Below, one piece after another: positions 57,444 to 64,000 of a stretch of 64,000 nucleotides of DNA (its first letter is position 1; every line of letters starts with the position of its first letter). The translations under genes were made by a program, and so were the position numbers. The stretch lies in NCBI RefSeq assembly GCF_018140925.1, contig NZ_CP073315.1, forward strand, positions 868,001-932,000, written 5' to 3'. This DNA comes from Psychrobacillus sp. INOP01 (lineage in GTDB: Bacteria; Bacillota; Bacilli; Bacillales_A; Planococcaceae). The notes below the pieces were generated by a model, which saw only the letters and a program-made list of their open reading frames with translations, did no database searches and had not been told where the DNA came from.

Positions 57444-58121
57444 TCATTTATTCCTAACAGAAAAACAATACTTCCCATTTACAATTATTAATACAAAACT
57501 CATTACAATAATAGAGAATAACTGAGAATGATTCGTAGTTACTGAATACAAAGTAGATAGTACAATGGCAATGAATAACGCAACATTCATTAAATTATAA
57601 GATTTATAGAATCCAATAAACATTACATGTTTTTCACCTTCATCTGCAATTTCTAAAATTTTTTCTTCATACTTGGAATCTGATATGTTTGGGATATTGC
57701 GTTCAGGATATATTAATCGGATTAAGTTTGTCATGTATATCGTAAACAAATAACTAAGTATCATAGTAACTATGGCAATAATCGTCAAGTATACACTTTG
57801 TGATGTAATAAGTGTTGTACATAAAACCAGCACCGATAATACAATACTAGAATGAATAAAAAATGAGTGATCAGCAAATTTTTTATATATTAATAAATCC
57901 ACTTCATCTTCTTCATCCCCGTCAGCTTCAGTGTTATGCAGTTTTTTCACTTGCCAATATATTTTAAAGCTAACTCCTAGCAATATGACAATGATAAATA
58001 AAATAATTACAACAATCGCATCCGCATATTTGAAAAGGTCTAGCGTGAAATTATTTAACATAAGTGTTGCCACAATAAATCCAATTACAGCAGAGATTAA
58101 AATTTGTATCACCGTTTTCAT
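57444..58121 (-). CDS. DUF3169-like membrane protein
   Basis: A 225-residue membrane protein with about six hydrophobic segments: two at the N terminus, two in the middle (about 88-132) and two at the end. An acidic cytoplasmic stretch (ADGDEEDEVD) lies at about 64-73. The pattern and the adjacent XRE regulator match the DUF3169 family of Firmicutes. The function is unknown. Its start immediately follows the regulator stop, so the two form an operon. Confidence 0.75.
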   Translation of the reverse strand: MKTVIQILISAVIGFIVATLMLNNFTLDLFKYADAIVVIILFIIVILLGVSFKIYWQVKKLHNTEADGDEEDEVDLLIYKKFADHSFFIHSSIVLSVLVLCTTLITSQSVYLTIIAIVTMILSYLFTIYMTNLIRLIYPERNIPNISDSKYEEKILEIADEGEKHVMFIGFYKSYNLMNVALFIAIVLSTLYSVTTNHSQLFSIIVMSFVLIIVNGKYCFSVRNK

Positions 58122-58325
58122 TTATAATTCATCCTCCTCAATCAAAAATATACTTTCCACAGGTTCATTAAAAACACGTGCAATTCGAGCAGCGATTAAT
58201 AAGGAAGGAATAAATTCTTCCCGTTCAATTAAACTAATCGTTTGCCTTGAAACTTTAGTAAGCTTGGCAAGCTGCGTTTGGTTCAACCCATCACGTGCCC
58301 TTAGTTCTTTCAGTCGAGTTTTCAT
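58122..58325 (-). CDS. XRE-family helix-turn-helix regulator
   Basis: A 67-residue regulator made of little more than an XRE helix-turn-helix: LNQTQLAKLTKVSRQTISLIE, then PSLLIAARIARVF. I use the ATG at 58325 after GAGAGGGG. The frame extends 11 codons further up. The YozG/DUF3169 partners are usually found as such pairs. It probably binds the 28-bp palindrome upstream and controls its own operon. Confidence 0.88.
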   Translation of the reverse strand: MKTRLKELRARDGLNQTQLAKLTKVSRQTISLIEREEFIPSLLIAARIARVFNEPVESIFLIEEDEL

Positions 58326-58366
58326 ATAGTATCCCCTCTCATAAATAAAGTGTAACAAAAACTAGT

Positions 58367-58394
58367 CAACTTGACAAGTATACTTGTCAAGTTG
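58367..58394. promoter_or_regulatory. 28-bp perfect palindrome upstream of the XRE regulator
   Basis: The halves are CAACTTGACAAGTA and its exact complement. On the minus strand a TTGACT immediately after it may be a -35 element. This is the likely autoregulatory operator of the XRE protein. Confidence 0.75.
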
Positions 58395-58423
58395 AACAAG
58401 CGTAATATCTGAGTAAAATAAAA

Positions 58424-58455
58424 TGACCAATTGATGTTTGCGCATCAATCGGTCA
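58424..58455 (-). terminator. Hairpin between the XRE promoter and ahpF
   Basis: TGACCaATTGATG pairs with CATCAATcGGTCA around a six-base loop. A T-rich run follows on the minus strand. It may be a second terminator after ahpCF. Confidence 0.5.
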
Positions 58456-58501
58456 AATATAGAGTAGTTTCACGTTTCTAGAAATTACTCATAATCAATA
58501 T

Positions 58502-58546
58502 AAATAAAAATCACTACCCTTTCCATTAGGAAAGAATAGTGATTTA
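58502..58546 (-). terminator. Terminator of ahpCF
   Basis: AATCACTA..CTTTCC pairs with GGAAAG..TAGTGATT, with TTTTTATTT following on the minus strand. Confidence 0.8.
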
Positions 58547-58634
58547 TTAAATGTGGGAATTGCTTATATTACAAATGGATGTATTTCATTCTATAAAACC
58601 ACTAAACTAAAGCTCTGTTTCTACTGTTGAATAA

Positions 58635-60167
58635 CTAATTTCGAATTAGATAATCAAATGAGCCTAACGCTGCAGTTGCACCAGATCCCATAGAAATAAT
58701 GATTTGCTTATGAATACTGTCTGTACAATCACCAGCAGCAAATACTCCAGGAATTGTAGTAGCTCCACTCTTATCAACGATGATTTCACCAATTCGATTT
58801 CTTTCAAGTGTTCCTTCTAACCAATCAGTGTTAGGAACTAGACCGATTTGAACAAATACACCAGCTAATTCAATGTGACTTTCTTCGCCTGTCTCTAGAT
58901 TTACATAAGTAATACCATTTACTTTGTCGGTACCAGTAATTTCTTTTGTTTGAGAGTTTGTTAAGACTGTGACATTTGGAAGGGTGTGTAAACGTTTTTG
59001 TAGAACATCATCAGCTTTTAATTCTGAGTTATATTCAAGAACTGTTACATGTTTCACAATCCCTGCAAGATCAATTGCTGCCTCTATACCGGAGTTACCT
59101 CCACCGATTACCGCAACTTCTTTACCTTCAAATAACGGGCCATCACAGTGAGGACAATAAGCGACACCTTTATTTTTGAACTCTTGCTCACCAGGAACAT
59201 TAATATTGCGCCAACGAGCACCAGTTGAAATGATTACGGATTTACTCTTAAGAATAGCACCATTTTCTAATTCAACCTCGACTAGGTCTTTCTTTTCTAA
59301 ACGTTTTGCACGCTGTAGGTTCATAACGTCAATGTTGTATTCTTTCACATGCTCTTCAAGAGCTTGTGCAAGTTTAGGACCTTCTGTAGTTTTCACACTG
59401 ATAAAATTTTCAATAGTAAGTGTGTCTAAGATTTGGCCACCAAAGCGTTCGGCTACAATTCCTGTGCGAATACCTTTACGTGCTGAATAGATTGCTGCAC
59501 TTGAACCAGCTGGACCACCACCAATAACAAGCACATCGTAAGGCTCTTTTCCGGAAAATTCTTCAACGTCAGGTCCAATACCTAATTTAGATATAATCTC
59601 CTCAATTGTCATTCGGCCATTTCCAAAAGACTCGCCATTCATATACACTGCTGGTACTGCCAATATATCTTTGCTCTCTACTTCTTCTTTGAATGCTGCA
59701 CCATCAATCATTGTATGTGTAATATTAGGGTTAAGAACACTCATGATATTAAGAGCTTGGACAACATCAGGGCAGTTGTGGCAAGTTAAGCTTACATAAG
59801 TCTCAAAGTGATATTCACCAGTAATCTTTTTAATTTGATCGATTACACTTTGATCTACTTTTGGCGCTCGTCCACTCACTTGAAGTAAAGCTAAAACTAA
59901 AGAAGTAAATTCATGTCCTAATGGAATACCAGCAAAAGTAACTGCCGTATGTTCTTCTCCAACACGGTTGATACTAAAGCTTGGTGTTCTGGTTAGTTCT
60001 ACTTTTTCTACTGTAATTTTAGATGAAAGGGAAGCTAGCTCCTCTACTAGGGCTAGCATTTCATCTGAAACTTTGTCCGAACCTACACTTACTTTAAGAA
60101 CGATATCGTTTTCAAGCAGTTCAAGGTACTGACTTAATTGAGATTTAATTTCTGTATCAAGTGCCAT
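58635..60167 (-). CDS. ahpF: Alkyl hydroperoxide reductase subunit F
   Basis: The 510-residue flavoprotein passes electrons from NADH to AhpC. An N-terminal tandem thioredoxin-fold domain holds the TCHNCPD redox pair (about residue 129). A thioredoxin-reductase-like part follows with [17 protein letters not shown] (FAD), CPHCDGP (active-site pair, about 343) and [10 protein letters not shown] (NADH). It is 15 bp after ahpC. Confidence 0.96.
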   Translation of the reverse strand: MALDTEIKSQLSQYLELLENDIVLKVSVGSDKVSDEMLALVEELASLSSKITVEKVELTRTPSFSINRVGEEHTAVTFAGIPLGHEFTSLVLALLQVSGRAPKVDQSVIDQIKKITGEYHFETYVSLTCHNCPDVVQALNIMSVLNPNITHTMIDGAAFKEEVESKDILAVPAVYMNGESFGNGRMTIEEIISKLGIGPDVEEFSGKEPYDVLVIGGGPAGSSAAIYSARKGIRTGIVAERFGGQILDTLTIENFISVKTTEGPKLAQALEEHVKEYNIDVMNLQRAKRLEKKDLVEVELENGAILKSKSVIISTGARWRNINVPGEQEFKNKGVAYCPHCDGPLFEGKEVAVIGGGNSGIEAAIDLAGIVKHVTVLEYNSELKADDVLQKRLHTLPNVTVLTNSQTKEITGTDKVNGITYVNLETGEESHIELAGVFVQIGLVPNTDWLEGTLERNRIGEIIVDKSGATTIPGVFAAGDCTDSIHKQIIISMGSGATAALGSFDYLIRN

Positions 60168-60182
60168 TTAGTTTCGCTCTCC

Positions 60183-60746
60183 TTAAATTTTACCTACAAG
60201 GTCAAGGCTTGGCTTAAGTGTTTCGCTACCTTCTTGCCATTTAGCTGGGCAAACTTCACCTGGATTGTTGCGAACATATTGTGCTGCTTTAATTTTGTTA
60301 ATAAGAATACTAGCATCACGACCAATACCATCTGCATTAATTTCGATTGCTTGGATCACACCATCAGGGTCAATGATGAAAGTACCGCGATCAGCAGCAC
60401 CCTCTTCTTCGATAAACACCTCAAAGTTGCGTGAAAGAACGTGTGCAGGGTCACCAATCATTGTATAGGTAATTTTGCCAATAGCGTCTGATGTATCGTG
60501 CCATGCTTTATGTGTAAAATGAGAATCTCTTGAAGCTGAGAAAACTTCAACACCTAAAGCTTGTAGTGCAGGATATTGATCTTGAAGATCTTCAAGCTCA
60601 GTTGGACAAACAAAAGTAAAATCTGCTGGATAGAAGCAAAGAACACTCCATTGACCTTTGAAATCTTGATCTGATACTTCAATAAAATCACCGTTTTTGT
60701 ATGCTTGTGCTGTAAATGGTAGTACTTCTTTTCCGATTAATGACAT
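60183..60746 (-). CDS. ahpC: Peroxiredoxin AhpC
   Basis: A 187-residue 2-Cys peroxiredoxin that reduces hydrogen peroxide and organic peroxides. The peroxidatic cysteine is Cys47 in [10 protein letters not shown] and the resolving cysteine is in GEVCPAKW near the C terminus. It is reduced by AhpF, encoded next. The start follows TGGAGGAA. A PerR-like box and a weak sigma-A promoter lie upstream. Confidence 0.97.
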   Translation of the reverse strand: MSLIGKEVLPFTAQAYKNGDFIEVSDQDFKGQWSVLCFYPADFTFVCPTELEDLQDQYPALQALGVEVFSASRDSHFTHKAWHDTSDAIGKITYTMIGDPAHVLSRNFEVFIEEEGAADRGTFIIDPDGVIQAIEINADGIGRDASILINKIKAAQYVRNNPGEVCPAKWQEGSETLKPSLDLVGKI

Positions 60747-60773
60747 AGTTAAATTCCTCCAAAAAATTAGTAA

Positions 60774-60788
60774 TTATAATAATAATCA
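60774..60788. promoter_or_regulatory. PerR-like box upstream of ahpC
   Basis: TTATAATAATAATCA matches the consensus TTATAATNATTATAA at 12 of its 14 fixed positions. It lies 28 bp before the start codon. PerR represses ahpC in B. subtilis until oxidised. Confidence 0.65.
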
Positions 60789-60798
60789 ACAAGTATTA

Positions 60799-60827
60799 AT
60801 TGTTACGTAGGCGTCGAATTTTGTCAA
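60799..60827 (-). promoter_or_regulatory. Possible ahpC promoter
   Basis: TTGACA (60822-60827) and a weak AACAAT (60799-60804) are 17 bp apart on the minus strand, with the PerR-like box just downstream. Confidence 0.5.
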
Positions 60828-60829
60828 CC

Positions 60830-61316
60830 AAAACACATCTGTATTTTGTGTATAAACTTTTAAAATATACTATACTAGAAAAATTTCCTTTTGATTTCAT
60901 AGGATAAAAAAAGAGTTCGAAGTATTTAAGTATCGAAAAAGTGTTACATAATACCAATTGCATAATAATAATTTAGGGTATAAGTTAGTATTATAGTTCA
61001 TCGAAAACCACATAATATTTTATAAGCCCGACTTCTGAAGCATGGTCAATACATTGGAATATTACTTTTAGTGAAGTTTTAAAAAAATTCACTGTTATTT
61101 ACACTTTTTTAATACTGCAAATTACTTTCATTAAAGTCATATTTATAAAAATAGAAGTAAATCTTTTTTATTTTGTTCCCTGTGTCAGAAAAAAACATGA
61201 AAATCATACCATTCACATTGGCGTTTATAGCATAGTGTAGCTGCCTGACCCGTATCGTACAGGCCTTCGAAGATACAACTTCGGTCGTTCCCAGGCGTAC
61301 AAAAATTTTTCATTTC
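60830..61316. other. Intergenic region between ahpC and nupC
   Basis: AT-rich DNA without a convincing gene. At about 61230-61305 it holds a GC-rich patch with GCCTG/CAGGC pairing and the string CGAAGATACAACTTCGGTCG, which resembles part of composite repeat copy A (about 12206-12228). Confidence 0.5.
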
Positions 61317-61354
61317 TAAAAAAAACATCTCACCTTAAGTTAAAAAGTGAGATG
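61317..61354 (-). terminator. Terminator of nupC
   Basis: CATCTCAC (61326-61333) pairs perfectly with GTGAGATG (61347-61354), and a T run follows on the minus strand. Confidence 0.88.
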
Positions 61355-61446
61355 ATTTATTGTCTTGTATTCTAAATTAGTAACTCGATTCAACTTGTTC
61401 AAAATTAGAAAGATAGAACTCCAAAAACCCAAGATAATTACAGCTA

Positions 61447-62625
61447 TTATAAGATAAAACTCACAATAATTGCTGTTAATACACTCACTAATGTTGCTCC
61501 GTATAAAAGTTTCAAGCCCATTCGCGCTACAACATTACCTTGTTTTTCGTTAAGACCTTTTACAGCACCTGAAATAATCCCGATAGAAGAGAAATTTGCA
61601 AATGATACAAGGAAAACAGATATGATCCCAATCGATCGTTCACTTAGATTTGATGCTAAATCATTTAAAGAGAGCATCGCTACAAATTCGTTTGTAACTA
61701 GTTTAGTAGCCATAATACCACCAGCTGTTACTGATTCGGAAACAGGAATACCCATTAAAATCGCGAATGGAGCAAAGACATATCCAATAATTTCTTGGAA
61801 TGAGATTCCTAATACCATATCAAATATGGTATTTACTCCTGCCATAAGTGCAACGAATCCGATTAACATCGCCGCAACTACGATTGCAACTTTAAATCCA
61901 TCCATAATATACTCGCCCAGCATTTCAAAGAAGCTCTGTTTTTCTTCTTGAACAACGAGGATATCTTCTTCTTCACTGACCGTGTATGGATTAATAATAG
62001 AAGCAATGATGAATCCACCAAATAGATTAACCACGATAGCCGTAACGACATATCTCGGTTCCACCATTGTCATATAAGCCCCAACAATAGACATCGAAAC
62101 TGTAGACATCGCTGATGCACATAGTGTATACAGACGTTGAGACGATAATTGTCCAAGCTGCTTTTTCACCGTGATAAATACTTCCGATTGGCCAACAATA
62201 GCAGATGCTACCCCGTTATAAGATTCCAATTTACCCATACCGTTTACTTTACTGATTCCCCAACCCAACCACTTCATAATGAAAGGAAGAACTTTAATAT
62301 ACTGTAGAATTCCAATTAGCGCTGATATGAAGACGATTGGAAGTAAAACAGTTAAGAAGAAAGGAGCCTGTCCTTCGTTCGTAATGCCACCAAATACAAA
62401 ATTGATTCCTTCAGCAGCGAAATCTAATAATTTTGTAAATACGGCAGCAATTCCCTCAATAATAATTAACCCAAATTTGGTGTTCAGTAATATAAAAGTT
62501 AAAACTAATTGCAAAACGATCATCTGGATAATTGGTCTGATTTTTATTTCTTTACGATTGCTACTTGCAATCCAAGCAAGACCCAGAACAACAATTAAGC
62601 CAAGGATTGAGATAATATAATTCAT
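61447..62625 (-). CDS. nupC: Concentrative nucleoside transporter
   Basis: A 392-residue CNT-family transporter that takes up nucleosides with protons or sodium. Family blocks visible are [38 protein letters not shown] and the late [16 protein letters not shown] start at the ATG at 62625 after TGGAGG. The frame extends 16 codons further. It is monocistronic with its own promoter and terminator. Confidence 0.93.
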   Translation of the reverse strand: MNYIISILGLIVVLGLAWIASSNRKEIKIRPIIQMIVLQLVLTFILLNTKFGLIIIEGIAAVFTKLLDFAAEGINFVFGGITNEGQAPFFLTVLLPIVFISALIGILQYIKVLPFIMKWLGWGISKVNGMGKLESYNGVASAIVGQSEVFITVKKQLGQLSSQRLYTLCASAMSTVSMSIVGAYMTMVEPRYVVTAIVVNLFGGFIIASIINPYTVSEEEDILVVQEEKQSFFEMLGEYIMDGFKVAIVVAAMLIGFVALMAGVNTIFDMVLGISFQEIIGYVFAPFAILMGIPVSESVTAGGIMATKLVTNEFVAMLSLNDLASNLSERSIGIISVFLVSFANFSSIGIISGAVKGLNEKQGNVVARMGLKLLYGATLVSVLTAIIVSFIL

Positions 62626-62692
62626 TGAATGCCTCCACAAAGATGTATTGTTTAAAGGTTGAACGTCTGACAACTATTCAACTCACATAATA

Positions 62693-62721
62693 AGTATACC
62701 TGCATTACTCATTATGTCCAA
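62693..62721 (-). promoter_or_regulatory. Sigma-A promoter of nupC
   Basis: TTGGAC (62716-62721) and TATACT (62693-62698) are 17 bp apart on the minus strand. A GTTGAA...TTCAAC inverted repeat lies between it and the gene and may be an operator. Confidence 0.75.
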
Positions 62722-63030
62722 ATACAATGTTTACATGTTGATGAAGGAAAAGTATATTTTTTGTAAGCGGTTCACCATTTTGTAACACCATAACCGGCAT
62801 TCATTTGAAATTAACCATGATAGACTATTTTTTTATGACCTGAACTAAAAGTAAGTGATATTTTATTTGCGTTAAAGGAATAAAAATATTTGGAAAATCC
62901 GTTTTGATAGGTATTGTACCATCATTGTTCATAGTAGGTGTAACATGGATAGGAAATGCAAATTAGTTCTTGTTTCAAGTGTATGTAATCAACCATCTAA
63001 GCCAAGTAAACAGTAACAAGTAGACAAAGA
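62722..63030. other. Intergenic region upstream of nupC
   Basis: About 310 bp. A plus-strand frame at 62859-62966 encodes a short hydrophobic stretch (VLIGIVPSLFIVGVTWIGN) without a good start. It may be a gene remnant. Otherwise nothing is recognised. Confidence 0.4.
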
Positions 63031-63032
63031 AA

Positions 63033-63070
63033 TAGGCAACTTCTTGTTCAAGTTGAACAGAAGTTGCCTA
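63033..63070 (-). terminator. Long hairpin terminator after the ECF S component gene
   Basis: TAGGCAACTTC (63033-63043) and GAAGTTGCCTA (63060-63070) pair perfectly, with GTTCAA/TTGAAC pairing inside. A T-rich stretch follows on the minus strand. Confidence 0.8.
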
Positions 63071-63073
63071 ATT

Positions 63074-63616
63074 TCATGTAACATAGCTGGAATACGCTAA
63101 TAAATTTAATTTTTTTAGTGCAAATACAATCGATGGAATAATCATTATTTGTATTATAAGTCCTGGTAGGGCTGTCACAAAAGCACCCGCAATAAATGCT
63201 TCAAAACCAAAAGGCATGTTTGCTAGTCCCATAAAGAATGTACTTGAAATACCCATGATGATTCTTCCGCCAAGCATTGCTAATAAAAGGGAAGGAAGAA
63301 CTTTTCCCTTCGTCACTTCATATAATATACCCGTTAATAGTCCATAGGTTGCTAGCTCAGCCATCATCGATACCCCGATTGGAAATAGAGGAGGCATCCC
63401 AGTTAAGATGGATGATAAAAACGGTAGAACAATACCACAAATTGCTCCATATTTATAACCACAAATAAAGCCGCAAATTAGTACCGGAATATGCATTGGC
63501 AATAATACCGATCCTACATTTGAAATAGGTAATAGATGAAAAGCTTGTGGTAAAATGATTCCAATGGCAATACAAACGGCTGTATAAATTAATTTCTTTG
63601 TTGTATTATTGTTCAA
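63074..63616 (-). CDS. ECF transporter S component
   Basis: A 180-residue membrane protein with about five or six hydrophobic segments, like substrate-specific S components of energy-coupling factor importers. The N-terminal KKLIYTAVCIAIGIILPQAFH and the loop GMPPLFPIGV are typical of the group. The ECF ATPases and T protein are not in the window. The start overlaps the kinase gene by 4 bp (ATGA). The substrate is unknown. A nucleoside-like or vitamin compound is suggested by the kinase. Confidence 0.82.
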   Translation of the reverse strand: MNNNTTKKLIYTAVCIAIGIILPQAFHLLPISNVGSVLLPMHIPVLICGFICGYKYGAICGIVLPFLSSILTGMPPLFPIGVSMMAELATYGLLTGILYEVTKGKVLPSLLLAMLGGRIIMGISSTFFMGLANMPFGFEAFIAGAFVTALPGLIIQIMIIPSIVFALKKLNLLAYSSYVT

Positions 63617-64000
63617 ATTATCTTACTCCCTTTCCTAAAAATGCCCTCTCCATTTGTCGTATCAATTGTTACATCACAATGATTCTCAATAGAGTATTCA
63701 GAAAAATATTTTTCTTCTAAGGGGATCCATTTCTGTTGAAATATCCCTAAACTTTCTATCCCATTTCTTTCTTTTATACGCGTTACCTGTATAGAAGAAT
63801 CTACAGTCATAAATATTTTCACATCATAAATATCTCTTATCTTTTGATACAAGCTATACGTTCCTTCTATTATAAATAAAAATTTTTTTGGTAATTTCTG
63901 AAGTTCTTTAAAAGAATCCGTTGTACAATCATAGGACTGTAAGGCAATATCTTCTCCACGAGTAATAGGGATAATAACTTCTTCATTAAATCTTTCATAG
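63613..64000 (-). CDS. Uridine-kinase-like P-loop protein, 5' end beyond the window
   Basis: The frame is open to the window edge, giving at least the last 128 residues. The visible part has IPITRGEDIALQSYDC, the LFIIEGTYSLY motif with the catalytic-region glutamate and a C-terminal QKWIPLEEKYFSEY, as in uridine kinase/NadR-like phosphotransferases. The P loop would lie outside. It is coupled to the ECF S component by a 4-bp overlap. Confidence 0.75.
   Translation of the reverse strand, partial: YERFNEEVIIPITRGEDIALQSYDCTTDSFKELQKLPKKFLFIIEGTYSLYQKIRDIYDVKIFMTVDSSIQVTRIKERNGIESLGIFQQKWIPLEEKYFSEYSIENHCDVTIDTTNGEGIFRKGSKII

Noticed and set aside
57275-57457. Open frame of 60 codons over the candidate small RNA
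   Set aside because: It needs a TTG start without a ribosome site, and it continues through the terminator into the antisense of the DUF3169 gene.
58121-58122. Toxin-antitoxin reading of the XRE/DUF3169 pair
   Set aside because: The partner is a 225-residue multi-helix membrane protein, unlike known small toxins, so an ordinary regulated operon is more likely.
62626-62760. Purine riboswitch upstream of nupC
   Set aside because: The conserved core of purine riboswitches is absent. Only a promoter and a short inverted repeat are seen.

Overview
The window comes from a low-GC Gram-positive of the order Bacillales, most likely Planococcaceae/Caryophanaceae (Psychrobacillus, Lysinibacillus or Sporosarcina-like). 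The grounds are AT-rich DNA, strong AGGAGG-type ribosome sites, a SufCDSUB operon with the zinc protein SufU, a yusE-yusF-gcvH-yusI-fadE-fadA-fadN order as in Bacillus subtilis, and control sites that match Bacillus FadR, TnrA, PerR, CcpA and the SAM-I riboswitch. I see no tRNA, rRNA, CRISPR array or insertion-sequence transposase. The genus is inference.

Layout. 1-5.8 kb: sufCDSUB and a small unassigned ORF. 5.8-9.9 kb: a DAACS-type symporter, then metNPQ behind a SAM riboswitch. 9.9-18.1 kb: thioredoxin-like protein, Toprim protein, gcvH, an ArsC/Spx-like protein, a 1.1-kb repeat-rich gap, and the fatty acid beta-oxidation operon fadN-fadA-fadE with a FadR operator. 18.2-23.6 kb: single genes (thioredoxin-like, STAS, GNAT/Eis-like, C39-like peptidase, 5'-3' exonuclease, FAD oxidoreductase). 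23.7-42.7 kb: a 17-gene surface-polysaccharide locus, all on the minus strand. 43.0-46.9 kb: exonuclease plus DUF294 nucleotidyltransferase pair, amtB and mgtC. 46.9-47.5 kb: a second copy of the composite repeat. 47.6-53.5 kb: a beta-glucoside ABC uptake operon with a LacI regulator and a GH1 enzyme. 53.7-58.4 kb: an RND pump, a tiny zinc-ribbon ORF, a candidate small RNA and an XRE/DUF3169 pair. 58.6-64 kb: ahpCF, nupC, and an ECF S component coupled to a uridine-kinase-like protein that is cut by the window edge.

How the genes work together. The polysaccharide locus holds a complete Wzx/Wzy-type core: initiating phosphoglycosyltransferase, Wzz-tyrosine kinase fusion, PHP phosphatase, Wzy, Wzx and two glycosyltransferases. 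It also makes a dTDP sugar with RfbA, RfbB and a VioA-like aminotransferase, but has no RfbC or RfbD, which points to a 4-amino-4,6-dideoxy sugar and not rhamnose. Two paralogous ATP-grasp ligases, a fold-III PLP decarboxylase/racemase relative, a FemAB-like protein, a two-domain GNAT protein and a deacetylase surround it. I infer that an amino acid or other carboxylate is joined by an amide bond to the amino sugar.

The two most unusual noncoding items are a 0.5-0.6 kb composite repeat, present twice with the same internal order and a long stem showing compensatory changes, and a promoter-to-terminator unit of about 140 nt at 57.2-57.4 kb with no convincing reading frame.
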